DNA of 64,000 nucleotides, taken from contig CAJNDS010000891.1 in the NCBI GenBank assembly GCA_905221605.1, positions 678,288-742,287 of the forward strand. The letters are read 5' to 3'. The translations under genes and the position numbers were made by a program. This stretch comes from Symbiodinium natans. Taxonomy: Eukaryota > Sar > Dinophyceae > Suessiales > Symbiodiniaceae. A model generated the notes under the pieces. It was not told the DNA's origin and searched no databases. It saw only the letters and a list, made by a program, of their open reading frames with translations. Shown here piece by piece: positions 29,753 to 40,179 of this stretch. Position 1 is the stretch's first letter, and every line of letters starts with the position of its first letter.

Positions 29753-29989
29753 TAGTGTCTGCACGTGCGCGCGTACGGGTGTATGACAACCAGAAGCACA
29801 TAAGTTTTAATCTGGTCTACCGAGCCAAACAACAGATGAGATAATCATATACGATTTTTTAGCCCTAACCCCGTAACCCTAAACCCTAAACCCTAGACCC
29901 TACCCCCCGGCCCCGAACCCGAGGCCCGGGCGCGTGCCAGCCATCGCCGCTGCTGTAGCCTGGCTCAGGCTTCGGGTTTAGGAGTTTGA

Positions 29990-30230
29990 AACCTAAGAGT
30001 TTAGGGTTAGGGTTTAGGAGTTCAGGGTTTAGGATTTAAGGCACGGGGTTTCAGGTTGAGGGCTAAAGGCTTGGGGTTGAGGAGTTTAGGGGTTTAGGAT
30101 TTAAGGCTTAGAAATTAAAGTTTACACTCCTGCAAACTTACATGGAAACTACGTGCATGATTTGGTGCAACTAACATAGCTACGGTTACCCGATTTCGAC
30201 CCCTAATTTTCCCCAATAAAAGCGATGGCG
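29990..30230. other. Degenerate TTTAGGG tract and spacer
   Basis: Worn G-strand units with GGAGTTxAGGGTT blocks; then unique sequence. Confidence 0.6.
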
Positions 30231-30239
30231 AGGACCCCT

Positions 30240-31265
30240 CCAGAAAATTGTATGTTAGTGGTTATGCTGGAGTTGATGGGGCATTTTCCTGGAATTTTAG
30301 CAGCAGGCTGATGTGCTCAGGTATGCACACAACTTCCATGTTAGTGGTAAATAACTCCGAAAACACGCATGAAAAGGCCTTGCAGTCCTAAACCTGGAAG
30401 TCGCTACGCTAGCAGTGTTCTTCTGTAAAACAGGACTTTTGAGCAATTCCCGCAATTGCTAGGTTAGCGGTGCTCGTCGCCCACGATCCCCCTCCTGCCC
30501 CCGACCTCCCGGAACTACCCCCTCCACCCGTGACGGCAGCCTCCCCGTGCTCCTGGAACCTTTGCCTCCCCCTCCATAATAGGGTATTCGCCGGAATTGC
30601 TATGTTAGTGGTCCACTCGCTTGTTTTGTTGGGTTGTGGGTGTGTACTGCTGCGCGCGGTCTCTGTCTGTGAGAAGCTGTGCAAACTCGCCTGCTGCGCG
30701 CGGTCTTGTCTGTGAAAATTCTGCCTTTTCGGCATAGTCCAGCAACTGCTAGCTTAGCAGCGCTTGTCTCCCACACCCCCATGACCATACCCTCCCGTAC
30801 TCCTGGATCCCTCGCCTCTCCTCCGTGACTAACTGAAGTGGGCTTTGTAAGGTTATCTCCGGAATTGCTATGCTAGTGGTCCACTGGTCTGTTTTGTTGG
30901 GTTTGTGTGTGCTGCTGCGTGTCTCCTTCTGTGAGAGGCTGTGCAAACTCGCAGCTGGGAGCCTCCTGATCCTGATCCCCTTGCTACGTTATCAGAAACC
31001 CGCTTCCACTGACCCGCCGGACCCCATCCCTGAGCATTGCTATGTTTTTTTACCCTTTTGGGGCGCTACAACCACTAACATGGCAATTCCGAGTTTTGAG
31101 TATTCTTCAGGTTTTCCTGACAAAAACCTCTCCAGGCTGGGGGCACGCTGCGAGTTGCCATCTACCAGACGGAAACCACTAACATGGCAATTCCGGCCGC
31201 GAGAAAAACTAACATACAAAGTGTCGTCGAAAAACACCTGCGGGGGTTTCTATGTTAGTTTGCAG
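30240..31265. repeat. Complex region with a GGAATTGCTATGTTAGTGG motif in both orientations
   Basis: The core ATGTTAGTGGT or its complement occurs at about 30,252, 30,340, 30,602, 30,869, 31,073, 31,175 and 31,248. Two units of about 270 bp (30,440-30,720 and 30,725-30,970) share GCTAGxTTAGCxGxGCT, a C-rich stretch, and GTCTGTTTTGTTGGGT ... GTGCAAACTCGC. No ITS units occur here. Frames on both strands exist (30,409-30,735 minus, 30,870-31,289 plus) without motifs. Likely a mobile-element remnant with nested inverted repeats. Confidence 0.6.
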
Positions 31266-31850
31266 GAGAGTAGTGTTTATAAGGCTTAGGGTTGAGGAGT
31301 TTAGTTGGAGGTCGCTTCTTTTTGCACTATGTTGAGGTGTTGAGGGTTGAGAAGATAGGGTTCAGCAGGGCACAGGAGAGGGTTAGGGGGTGTTGGAGTT
31401 CTTCAGGTGTTTCACGGGCTTTTCAGGGTGTTGGGCTTCGTGCAGGGCGCACGGTAGGGTTTCCGGATTTTGGGGGGCGTTTCGGGGCTTACAGCTTGGA
31501 GGGGTTTGGGCGTTTAGGGTTTTTTCCTGGGGGGGTTTGGGGGTCTCGGGCTCTGAGGCTTTGGAAGGGGGAGGGGGTTAGGTTGTAGAAGTGCAAGCTC
31601 TATACCCTAAACCCTAAACCCTAAACCCTAAACCCTAAACCCTAAACATGACACCCTAGGGTTACCTAGGGCTTAAGGGTTTTAAATGTTATGCTTTTGT
31701 AAACCCTAAACCCTAAACCCTAAACCCTAAACCCTAAACCCTACACCCTACACCCTACACGCTTGCTTTGGTTTCTTTTTCTTTTGGGCCCCGGGGCTTG
31801 GAGTCCAGTTCCTTCAGGAGCGAAAGGTTGTAACTTTTGGGGATTAGGGT
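31266..31850. other. G-rich spacer and ITS blocks
   Basis: G-strand-biased sequence with a plus frame (31,292-31,588) rich in G/R/F from TTTAGGG-like codons; not credible. CCCTAAA arrays at 31,605-31,648 and 31,700-31,745 are separated by 50 bp containing AACCCTAAACATGACACC. Confidence 0.5.
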
Positions 31851-32014
31851 TTAGGGTTTAGGGTTTAGGGTTTAGGTTTTAAGGTTTAGGGCCAACTAAA
31901 CTCATCCTACAATAACAAAATATGAGCTAAGACTAGCGAATAGGAATAATGATCTCAGAACCGCTGGAAATTAAAAACGTGCAAACAAAAAACATAGCCC
32001 AGGCGTCGAACACA

Positions 32015-32220
32015 ACAGCCTAAACCCTAAACCCCAAACCCTAAACCCCAAACCCTCAACCCTAAGCCCTAAACCCTAAACCCTGAACCCCTAAACCCCA
32101 AACCCGAAACCCTAAACCCCAAACCCTAAACCCTAAACCCCAAACCCTAAACCCCAAACCCTAAACCCTAAACCCTAAACCCCAAACCCCAAACCCTAAA
32201 CCCCAAACCCTAAGCTCTAG
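32015..32220 (-). repeat. CCCTAAA/CCCCAAA mosaic block
   Basis: About 200 bp in which CCCTAAA and CCCCAAA units alternate in a near-regular pattern, so a two-unit 14-mer is the amplified unit. Confidence 0.8.
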
Positions 32221-32329
32221 GCCCAGGCACCGAAAGGGGTGCTGTAGTTGAGTGCCCGGAGTTCCAGCTGGTAGCTGGCGCAAAGGCAACCTCAGGTTGA
32301 GTTCGGGCAGGTTTGAGGGCATTTTTAAG

Positions 32330-32450
32330 GTTTTGTTTTGGGTTTTGGGTTTTGGGTTTTGGGTTTAGGGTTTAGGGTTTAGGGTTTAGGGTTTAGGGTT
32401 TAGGGTTGAGGGTTTAGGGTTTAGAGTTGAGGGTCTAGGGTTGAGGGTAT
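32330..32450 (+). repeat. G-strand block with TTTTGGG and TTGAGGG variants
   Basis: Runs of TTTTGGG, then TTTAGGG, then TTGAGGG-type units. Confidence 0.75.
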
Positions 32451-32826
32451 TTTGAAGGGTAGTTTTTGGGTAAGGGTAGTTTTAGGGTTCCTTTTGAAGA
32501 ACTTTTGGCGGCAATTTTAAGGGACTTGTTTAGGGACTCTGATATACATCCGGGAATGTTTAGGGTTTTTTTTTGGGGGAAATTATGTGCATGTACATAT
32601 AGACGGTATGTTTGGGGTATTTGCGGAATTGAAGGTATTCAGGGCATCTAGGGTATCTTGAGGGCATGGAGGGTATTTAGTATCCGGATGGGCTCAAGGT
32701 AGCTTGGGGTAATTAGGGTCTTGGGGGTTTGTGGAGTTGCCGGGAGGTTGAGAGGAAGAGCAGTCGTTAGTCTTGGTAGGGTGGAGGGGGGGGGGGGGGG
32801 GTTGGTGGGGATGTCCCATGTCTAGG

Positions 32827-32929
32827 TTGAGGGGATGTACCCCCCTTATACTAGCAGTCCTTAAGAGGGATTCTCGTGCACTATGGTCATCCCTCTTCAG
32901 GACTGTTAGTCTAAGGGGGAAGGTCCCAA
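32827..32929. repeat. GGGATGTTCCCCC inverted-repeat element
   Basis: Arms GGGGATGTACCCCCCTTATA and TAAGGGGGAAGGTCCCAA with ACTAGCAGTCCTTA / CAGGACTGTTAGT inside. No ITS insert. Confidence 0.75.
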
Positions 32930-33114
32930 CTTAGGGGTGTGTTCGCAGGGTTGGCTTCCCGAAAGCTGCTGGGGCACGCAAGAAGAAAGCAACACTGACT
33001 CCCCCAATGAGGGCCCTAACCTTCGGGTCGGGCTTCGGCTTGAGGGGCTTCATGTCCTAAACCGCCTAAACCCTTAGCCGGAAAATCAGGCACCAACAAC
33101 TCAAACCCTAAAGC

Positions 33115-33305
33115 CCTCAAACCCTAAACCCTAAACCCTAAACCCTAAACCCTAAACCCTAAACCCTAAACCCTAAACCCTAAACCCTAAACCCTAAACC
33201 CTAAACCCTAAACCCTAAACCCTAAACCCTAAACCCTAAACCCTAAACCCTAAACCCTAAACCCTAAACCCTAAACCCTAAACCCTAAACCCTAAACCCT
33301 AAACC
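33115..33305 (-). repeat. Long perfect CCCTAAA block
   Basis: About 26 almost perfect units, the longest perfect array in the window together with the start of 20,914-21,850. Low divergence suggests a recent origin. Confidence 0.95.
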
Positions 33306-33429
33306 GCCAAACTAAACCCAAAACCCTAAACCGCGACCCTAGCAGGGTGTTGGGGCTTAGGGTTTGCACCCCTAAACCCCAAAGCCCAAACCCTAAACCC
33401 TAAATCCTAAACCCTACACCCTAAACCCC

Positions 33430-33945
33430 TTTTTTGCTCTCGCATGTCCCAGCACGACTTTGGAGGGACGGACGGTCTGGAGTAGCAAAGGTGAGGGGTC
33501 CATGTGCCGTAGGTTTATGGTTTAGGGCTTGTATTAACTTATAATATAATAGGCTTAGGGCTTGTATTAATTCCTATATTGTAGGGTTTAGGGTTTAGGG
33601 CTTATATAGGGTTTAGGGTCAGGGATTATGGCTTAGGGTTTTTGGGAAAAAGGTTAGGGTTCAGGTTTTTTCTTCTCTTGTGGGGGTCAATTCTGCAAAA
33701 ACACCGCCGCCGCTTGGCGTACCTACTGTCACACGGAGCCTTTAGTGAGACCCCTCAGGATGGACCATGACGTCGGGAACTGTCCACGGTTTAGGGTTAA
33801 GGGTTCAGGTTTAGGGACCTTGGACTAAATTGCCAACATACCCCTGAGCGCTTCAATTCATTAACCGGAAGGATTACTGCAAAGCCTTTAAGGGCTTGGG
33901 ATTTCTGGCTTTCGGGCCCTCAAACCGAAACCCTAAACATGTGAG
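33430..33945. other. Spacer, no gene seen
   Basis: Unique sequence with TTTAGGG patches; the motif GGCTTGTATTAA occurs twice (33,526 and 33,559). No convincing frame. Confidence 0.5.
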
Positions 33946-34275
33946 CCTAAACCCTAACCCCTAAACCCCCCAAACCCTAAACCCTAGACCCTCAACCCTA
34001 AACCCTGTAGCCATGAACCCTAAACCCTGTAGCCTGTAGCCCTAAACCCTAAACCCTGTAGCCCTAAACCTTGAAACCCTGTAGCCCTAAACCAGAAAAC
34101 CCTGTAGCCCTAAACCCTAAACCCTAAACCCCTAACCCCTAAACCCAAAAGCCTAAAGCCTAAAGCCTAAAGCCTAAAGCCTAAACCCTAAACCCTAAAA
34201 CCCTAAAACCCTAAAACCCCAAAACCCTAAAACCCTAAAACCCTAAAACACTAAAACCCTAACCCCTAAACCCAG
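33945..34275 (-). repeat. Variant ITS with CCCTGTAG and CCCTAAAA units
   Basis: CCCTGTAGCCCTAAA units repeat five to six times at 34,005-34,115; AAAGCCT units at 34,150-34,180; then an 8-mer CCCTAAAA sub-block to 34,260. Sub-blocks are each homogeneous. Confidence 0.8.
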
Positions 34276-34282
34276 GTCTGCC

Positions 34283-34390
34283 TTACGGCAGGCACGTGGA
34301 CCCTTCGGATCGGGAGCCGCCTCAAAATGTGGCAGCTCCGCAGCCTAGGCGCAACCTTACTCTCCAGGAGGTTGCGTGGCCCCTGTTTCG
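34283..34390 (-). CDS. Exon-like island, Arg-rich
   Basis: The minus frame RNLLESKVAPRLRSCHILRR continues open for about 34 codons between CCCTAAA and TTTAGGG blocks. Basic; family unknown. Confidence 0.3.
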
Positions 34391-35194
34391 GGTTTAGGGT
34401 TTAGGGTTTAGGGCTACAGGGTTTAGGGTTTAGTGTTTAGGGTTTAGGGTTTAGGGTTTAGAGTTTAGGGTTTAGGGTTTAGGGCTTAGGGTTTAGGGCT
34501 TAGGGTTTGGGGCTACAGGGTTTGGGGTTTAGGGGTTTAGGGTTTAGGGTTTTCGGGGCAAGCTTAAGGGCTCGGGGTCCCTGAATATGGCCCCCTTTCC
34601 TTCCTTAAAGGCTTCCGACGTATGGGCGCTCGGGCTTGATGGGGTATATAAAGGCTACACAAGAGAGTTCCCTAAACCCTAAACCCTAAACTCCAAACCC
34701 TAAACCCTAAATCCTAAATGCTAAACCCTAAACCCCAAACCCTAAACCCTAAACCCAAAATCCTAAACCCTAAACTCCAAACCCCAAACACTAATCCCTA
34801 AACCCTAAATCCTAAACCCCAAACCCCAAACCCTAAACCCTAAACCAGGCGTTCAGCAACTCGTGGAGTCCTCGGTGAAACCTGGGTTTGCAACGGGAAA
34901 CATAGGTCCCACGTAGGGTTTAGGGTTTAGGGTTTAGGGTTTAGGGTTTAGGGTTTAGGGCTTAGGGTTCGTTTAAGGTTTAGGGCCCCCAAAAAAACGT
35001 CCTGGAGACCCTCTACCCCAAAAGTCCTCAAATCTTGAGGCCGAAAATCCCCCAGACCCTAAACCCTAAACCCTAAACCCGAAACCCGAAACCCTAAACC
35101 CTAAACCCTAAACCCTAAACAAACCCTAAACCCTAAACCCGAAACCCTAAATCCCTGGACCCTGAACCCAAAACATGCTGACCGACAAGTCTCA

Positions 35195-35331
35195 CCCTGA
35201 GGGTCCATGTACCTAAATAGAGGTCAGGGTTTAGGGTTTAGGGTTTAGGGTTTAGGGTTTAGGGTTTAGGGTTTAGGGTTTAGGGTTTAGGCCTAAAAAC
35301 TACCCCTGAGGGTCCATGTACCTAAATAGAG
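35195..35331 (+). repeat. 28-bp exact direct duplication around a TTTAGGG block
   Basis: CCCTGAGGGTCCATGTACCT plus AAATAGAG at 35,195-35,222 is repeated exactly at 35,304-35,331. Between them is an array of about nine TTTAGGG units. The 28-mer is an end of the GGATCCATG inverted-repeat family, so the element was broken, its end duplicated, and the gap filled with telomere repeats. Confidence 0.85.
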
Positions 35332-35510
35332 AATCCTATTTCGGTACTTTTGTGCCCAAGAATACAATCATGAGGTTCACTGGAGGATGATTATCTGGGC
35401 ACCCACGAACACAGTACGTCTATGATGGGAATTATGGGGCCCCTACGTTCCTACGATCGACCCTCGATATTCGCATAGGATGTCCAGGGCAAATCCTCCA
35501 CAAAAGGGAA

Positions 35511-35608
35511 CCCCTAAACCCTAAACCCTAAACCCTAAACCCTAAACCCTAAACCCTAAACCCTAAACCCTAAACCCTAAACCCTAAACCCTAAACCCTA
35601 AACCCTAA
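35511..35608 (-). repeat. CCCTAAA block
   Basis: About 13 near-perfect units with abrupt edges. Confidence 0.9.
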
Positions 35609-35963
35609 GGGAGGACCGCTCTTTCTGTGGGATTCAGAGGCTCAGGCCTTTGGGGATTCTGTGTTTTGGGGTTTGAGGTTTAGGGTTTGAGAGTTGACTC
35701 CTAAATCCTAAGCCCTAAACCCTAAACCCTAAACCCTAAAAAATCGTAGGCTCTAACCCCCTAACAACCCTACAAAATCGTAGGCTCCCTCCAAATGTAG
35801 GGCATCATCCTAAACCCTAAACCCTAAACCCTAAACCCACAATTATGAAAAGTTGTAGGCGGATGGAGCTCCAGGAGACACCCTCGCTCCTGGAACCTAA
35901 ACCCTTCTAGAGTTGACTCCTAAACCCTAAACCCTAAACCCTAAATCCCAGAACCCTAAACCC

Positions 35964-36076
35964 TTGGTTGCGGAGTTCCTAAGCCCCCGCAAAAAGTGTA
36001 CACTTTCAGCTTTCTAGGGGTTAGGGGTTATATCATCCCCCAAAAAACCTCAACGTGTGCTCACTCAGCTACTAAG
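35964..36076. repeat. Worn MITE-like element, TTAGTAGCTGAGT family
   Basis: Right end ACTCAGCTACTAAG and inner CAAAAAGTGTACACTTTCAG match the 38,020 copy; the left end is mutated (TTGGTTGCGGAGTTCCTAAG). A TTAGGGGTTA piece has appeared near the centre. Confidence 0.6.
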
Positions 36077-36289
36077 AACCCTAAACCTCTTAACCCACAC
36101 ATCCCAGCCCTAGAACCCCTAAACCCCAAACCTCAAACCTCTTAAGCCGTAAAACCCAGCCGAGTTGCCACTTTGGGTTGACGACACCTCCTGCTGCCCA
36201 CACAAACAACCCTGACCATGTGCCACAAAAAGATAACATCTTGGAGTATTATAGGGTTTAGGGTTTAGGGCTTAGGGTTTAAGTAGCCA

Positions 36290-36420
36290 ACATTACGAGA
36301 ACTGACTATATAGTGTACTGTAATGTAAATATCATGTCATGTCATGTCATGTCATGTAATGTCATGCAATGCGATATCGTACATTCAACAAGTTGTTCCC
36401 ATATTGTATGATATTGGCTG
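36290..36420 (+). repeat. ATGTC pentamer tract
   Basis: Short array of ATGTC units at about 36,332-36,365 in an AT-rich spacer. No gene. Confidence 0.7.
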
Positions 36421-36479
36421 CAGGTTCAGGCTTTGAGGACTACTATTGGCTTAAGAACCCCAAAAGAAAAACAACTGTG

Positions 36480-36736
36480 TTACCCTTAAAAGGAATAGTA
36501 TACTTGTTCAGGCTTCTAAGCCCTAAAGCCTAAACCCTGAACCCTAAACCCGAAGGTTCTTAAGCTATCAATAGAGGAGGGTTCTCAGCTTCGACCCAAG
36601 GCTTCGGGTTACCCTTAAAAGGAATAATATATTTGTTCGGTTTCTAAGCCCTAAACCCCAGACCCTAAACCCTAAACCCGAAGGTTCTTAAGCTATCAGT
36701 AGAGGAGGGTTCTCAGCTTCGACCCAAGGCTCCGGG
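36480..36736 (+). repeat. Tandem duplication of about 128 bp that includes ITS
   Basis: Two adjacent copies starting TTACCCTTAAAAGGAATA (36,480 and 36,609) and ending GACCCAAGGCTxCGGG. Each carries a few CCCTAAA units at the same position, so ITS insertion preceded the duplication. Confidence 0.9.
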
Positions 36737-36869
36737 TGCAGGCTGGTAGGAATGGGTCGGAGTCCAAGGGTTGAGGGTGTAGGGTTTGGAGTTCAATCGA
36801 AAACCCCGAAAGGCCTGCAACCCGAAGGTTGGTCCGTTTAGGGTTTAGGGTTTAGGGTTTAGGGTTTAG

Positions 36870-37320
36870 CTGCGCAGTCTGCTCATGCGAAAAGCCGAAT
36901 TCCACGGATCTGGGGGCTCCCTCACCGTCTTGACAGTTGTACGAGTCCCAACACAAACTTCTTGGCTATATGAAGCAGGGTATATATTTCTTGTACCCCC
37001 AAAAGGACACCAGGTATATGCACTCACCAATTTTAAAAAGGAACCTTATATACACTCACCAAAAACAGCAGTATAAACCCTGGTTTCATATAAGTACGTA
37101 AGAGCCCTACACTTCCAATCCCGAACCCCAAGCTTTTTGGCTGTATAAGTGCATAAGAGCCCGACACTTCAAAACCCAAAAACCTCAAACCCTCGCAGGC
37201 CCGAACCCTAAAGTCCTCAAGCCCTGAACCCTAGACTGAAAAGCCACAACGCCTAAACCCAAAACCCAAAAAACAACCTTCAAGGCAACCCTAAACCCTA
37301 AATCCTAAGCCCTAAATCCT
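36870..37320. other. Unique spacer with repeated TATA-rich motif
   Basis: GGTATAT...ACTCACCAA occurs twice (about 37,012 and 37,049), and TAAGTxCxTAAGAGCCCxAC twice (about 37,091 and 37,148). No gene. Confidence 0.5.
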
Positions 37321-37324
37321 ACTA

Positions 37325-37443
37325 TAGGGGCCTGAATAGTTAGAATAGGGTTTTTTTTGTTTTTTTTTGGGGGGGTTCTATATAGTTATTACTTATAAAG
37401 GGACCCTAAGGGAAAACATTAGTTATTATTCCGACCCTATATT
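37325..37443 (+). repeat. Dispersed repeat, ATTAGAAT/poly-T family
   Basis: Third copy of the family at 10,826 and 18,083. Here the T/G tract is TTTTTTTTGTTTTTTTTGGG. Confidence 0.65.
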
Positions 37444-37599
37444 AAGCCCTCAAAAGCAAACAAAAACCCACGTCTCCTCCTCATCTTCCACCGGGGGCTT
37501 GGGCGCACCCAAGCCACTGGTGAGCCACTGCTCGTGGAGGGACCACACCTCACGTGGAGATTTAGGGTTTCGGGTTTAGGGTTCAGGGCTTGGGGTTTG

Positions 37600-38019
37600 G
37601 GGTTTAGGCTTAGGGGTTAGGGTGCGAGGGTATTCCTTCAATGAACCAGAGATCCAGGCAAAGAAGGTGCGAAGAGAAGGACAAAACAACGGTTCGTTCC
37701 GGAAACTCGTTGGTGATGGTACCTTCATTCTACTGGTTGTCTAGCGATCTTTACAGTAAGTACCTTGTCGATGCAATGAAGCCATGCTATTGCATAAGTC
37801 GTCTTGTCTCCTCTTGAAAACAGACTGTTGATTCCTTTAACCATGCTCAACAAAAAGAGCTATACTATAACAGTGCTTGTTGCTCTATTCCCGATAAAGG
37901 ACTGTTCGTATACCATCCCCAAACCCTGCACCCAAACACCTGAACAGTGGCTCCGAGCCGCCGTGACGCCGACCAGGGCGGCGCGCGCAAAGTTGATGGC
38001 GACCCTGTGGTTGGTAAGC
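37600..38019. other. Unique spacer with doubtful frame
   Basis: Plus frame 37,804-38,073 and minus frame 37,860-38,111 both extend into the MITE-like element at 38,020, so neither is likely real. GCGCGC-rich piece near 37,980. Confidence 0.4.
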
Positions 38020-38122
38020 TTAGTAGCTGAGTTCATAAGCCCCCCAAAAAAGTGTACACTTTCAGTTCTATAGGGGATTGTAGTATCCCAAAAAGTGTAA
38101 AGTGTTCTCACTTAGCTACTAA
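38020..38122. repeat. MITE-like element, best copy of the TTAGTAGCTGAGT family
   Basis: Inverted ends TTAGTAGCTGAGT and ACTTAGCTACTAAG are near-perfect mirrors; the centre has AAAGTGTACACTTT and AAAAGTGTAAAGTG. About 103 bp. The internal TGTACA palindrome suggests a long hairpin. Confidence 0.8.
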
Positions 38123-38520
38123 GTAAGGGTGTTTGTTGGGCTTGACGCCCTTTAGCTACTCTTATGGCTTTGTCAGGTCACTCTGAGAGTTTTCGAGGTA
38201 TATTGCTAGTTAAGTACGGCTTTTTGAAGGCTGTTAAACGTACGCTCACGTCTCTTGAAGCCCGTTTGGGACATTACAGGGCTTTACCGTGGACTTAGGG
38301 GTTGCAAAAGGCATTCAAAGGAGTGTCCAAATATGTTTCCATGTAGATACTGGGGGCCTAGAGATTAACTTCCGCACGTAATATACCATGCTTGTGTACG
38401 TGGACCCTTCACAACTGGCTTTGCGCAGCATTTTGGGAGGTGTCGGGTTTAGAGTTTATAAGGGCTAACGATTCCGGCAAATGTGGTTCTACGATTTCGG
38501 GGGCTCAGGAAGGCTTTCCG
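38123..38520. other. Unique spacer, no ITS
   Basis: About 400 bp free of telomere-like units and without a credible frame. Confidence 0.5.
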
Positions 38521-38545
38521 GGGGGGGGGGGGGGTTTAGGGGCTG

Positions 38546-38797
38546 ATGGTTTTGGATAAGAGGGTTTTGGGGCATAGGTCCACCATTCACCATTTCCCTC
38601 CCCTCAGACCGTGCAACACAGACGCCTTCCCCTCCACCACAGCCCCTCTCCTCCTCCTACCCTCCACCCCTACACCCCCCCACCAGAAGATGGGCCTAGC
38701 TGCCCTTGAAGAAGGGGACTCTGGTTTCGCGGTTTACCACTCCCCCATCAACAAAACAAAAAAAAACAAAACAACTTTGCATGGCACGAGGGCATGA
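38546..38797 (+). other. Possible small coding frame
   Basis: Eighty-four codons following a G run. The later part (HQKMGLAALEEGDSGFAVYH) reads like protein and has an ATG in a purine-rich context at about 38,690. No homologue recognised; could be chance. Confidence 0.25.
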
Positions 38798-38799
38798 AA

Positions 38800-39640
38800 C
38801 AACCCTAAAGTCCCGAAGCTCAGCCCTACTCACTTGAGCCCTACTGTCTGGTTTCTGAGTAGGGAGTGAGGGAATGAGGTACCCTGCTTATTCCCTTAAA
38901 GGGGTAAATGTAGGACCCCCATACCTCAAACCCTACACCCCAGGCCCTAAAATCTAAACTCTAAACCCTGAACCCTAAAGTCTACTAAGAACCAGCCAGC
39001 ATTCCCTGATTTCCTACTAAGGACCAGAGGGCCCGAAATCCAAGAAGCCCTAAACCCTGAACCTTGAAGCCTAGGCCGAAACAAGTCCTAAACCCTCAGC
39101 CCTAAACCCCAAAACGTTAAACCCCAAACCCCTAAACCCTAAACCCTAAATCCTTGAAGTTTCAACAACGTCCGAGGTGCTCCACTGAGTCGCGCTGGTA
39201 GACCGTCCCATGCAGCAGAATGGGCTTCCTTGTTTAGGATGCAGGGCTTAGGGTTTAGGGTTCAGGGGTTAGGGCTTTGGGTTTAGGGTTTAGGGCTTAG
39301 GGCTTACGGTCTAAAACCACTACGGGTTAGGACTTAAAGGCCTTGGGGTTCCAGGCGGGTTTCTTTGTGTTCCTACGTTTGGTGTTTGGGGTTTAGGCGG
39401 TTCAGGGTGTTTGGGAGGTCTAGGGCATGCGGAGGTTTGGGTTTCGAGTCTGAAGGCTTTAGCGGGTTTCGGGTCTGAAGGCTTTAGGTTTTAGGGTCTG
39501 AAGGCTTTTAGGATCTAGGGTTTAGGGTTTAGGGTTTAGGGTTTAGGGTTTAGGGTTTAGGGTTTAGGATCTAGGGTTTAGGGTCTGAAGGCTTTAGGGC
39601 TTCGGGTCTAAGGTCTAAAAGGCTTTCACGAGGGGAGCCT
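38800..39640. other. Spacer with worn ITS and GGGTCTGAAGGCTTTAG repeats
   Basis: GGGTCTGAAGGCTTTAG-type units repeat four to five times at 39,466-39,600 around a TTTAGGG array (39,515-39,567). Before that, unique and CCCTAAA-like sequence. No gene. Confidence 0.55.
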
Positions 39641-39656
39641 AGTGTAGGCTTAGACT

Positions 39657-39732
39657 GATGCGTTGAGGATGTAGGAGGGGTAAATGGTTCTAGCGTTTAG
39701 GATATGATGCGTTGAGGATGTAGGAGGGTAAA
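39657..39732 (+). repeat. Direct duplication GATGCGTTGAGGATGTAGGA
   Basis: About 27 bp repeated at 39,657 and 39,706 immediately before a TTTAGGG array (39,735-39,792). Confidence 0.85.
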
Positions 39733-39932
39733 CTGGTTTAGGGTTTAGGGTTTAGGGTTTAGGGTTTAGGGTTTAGGGTTTAGGGTTTAGGGTGTTTGGG
39801 GTCCCGAAACCCCAAAACCCTGAACCGCACAACCAACGTTGCCCGTGTGCCCGATACAATCCGAGGCCCTGTGGCAATCCCGTTTGACAACCTTTGTCAT
39901 GTAGCACTTCTTCAGAAGTGCATGTTAAGCCC

Positions 39933-40050
39933 TACAGTAACCTCCAGAAAAATGGAAGATGGTTTAGGGATGATGAGAGGTGGGATTCCCTTTAGTATAC
40001 CTTTTGGGGTATCGGGATAAGGAGAATCGAGCTTTCTGGAGATTACTGTA
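39933..40050. repeat. Dispersed inverted-repeat element, ACAGTAAACTCC family
   Basis: Ends CTACAGTAACCTCCAGAAA and TTTCTGGAGATTACTGTAG; about 118 bp with an internal CCTTTTGGGG. Shows strong end-to-end pairing. Confidence 0.75.
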
Positions 40051-40179
40051 GACTATAAACATCCCTGAGCCCAGACACTCACAACCGCAAACGGACAATA
40101 CATCATCTGCTCTTCTCTCCTCTCCTCAACCGCCTAAGGCCCAACGCCGAAATCGCACTCTTTTGCCTCTTCTATTCCC

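Noticed and set aside
29513-29844. Four long frames on both strands across the TATGTA tract
   Set aside because: Pure translation of a 6-mer microsatellite (YVYV, HIHI, TYTY); no sequence outside the repeat supports coding.
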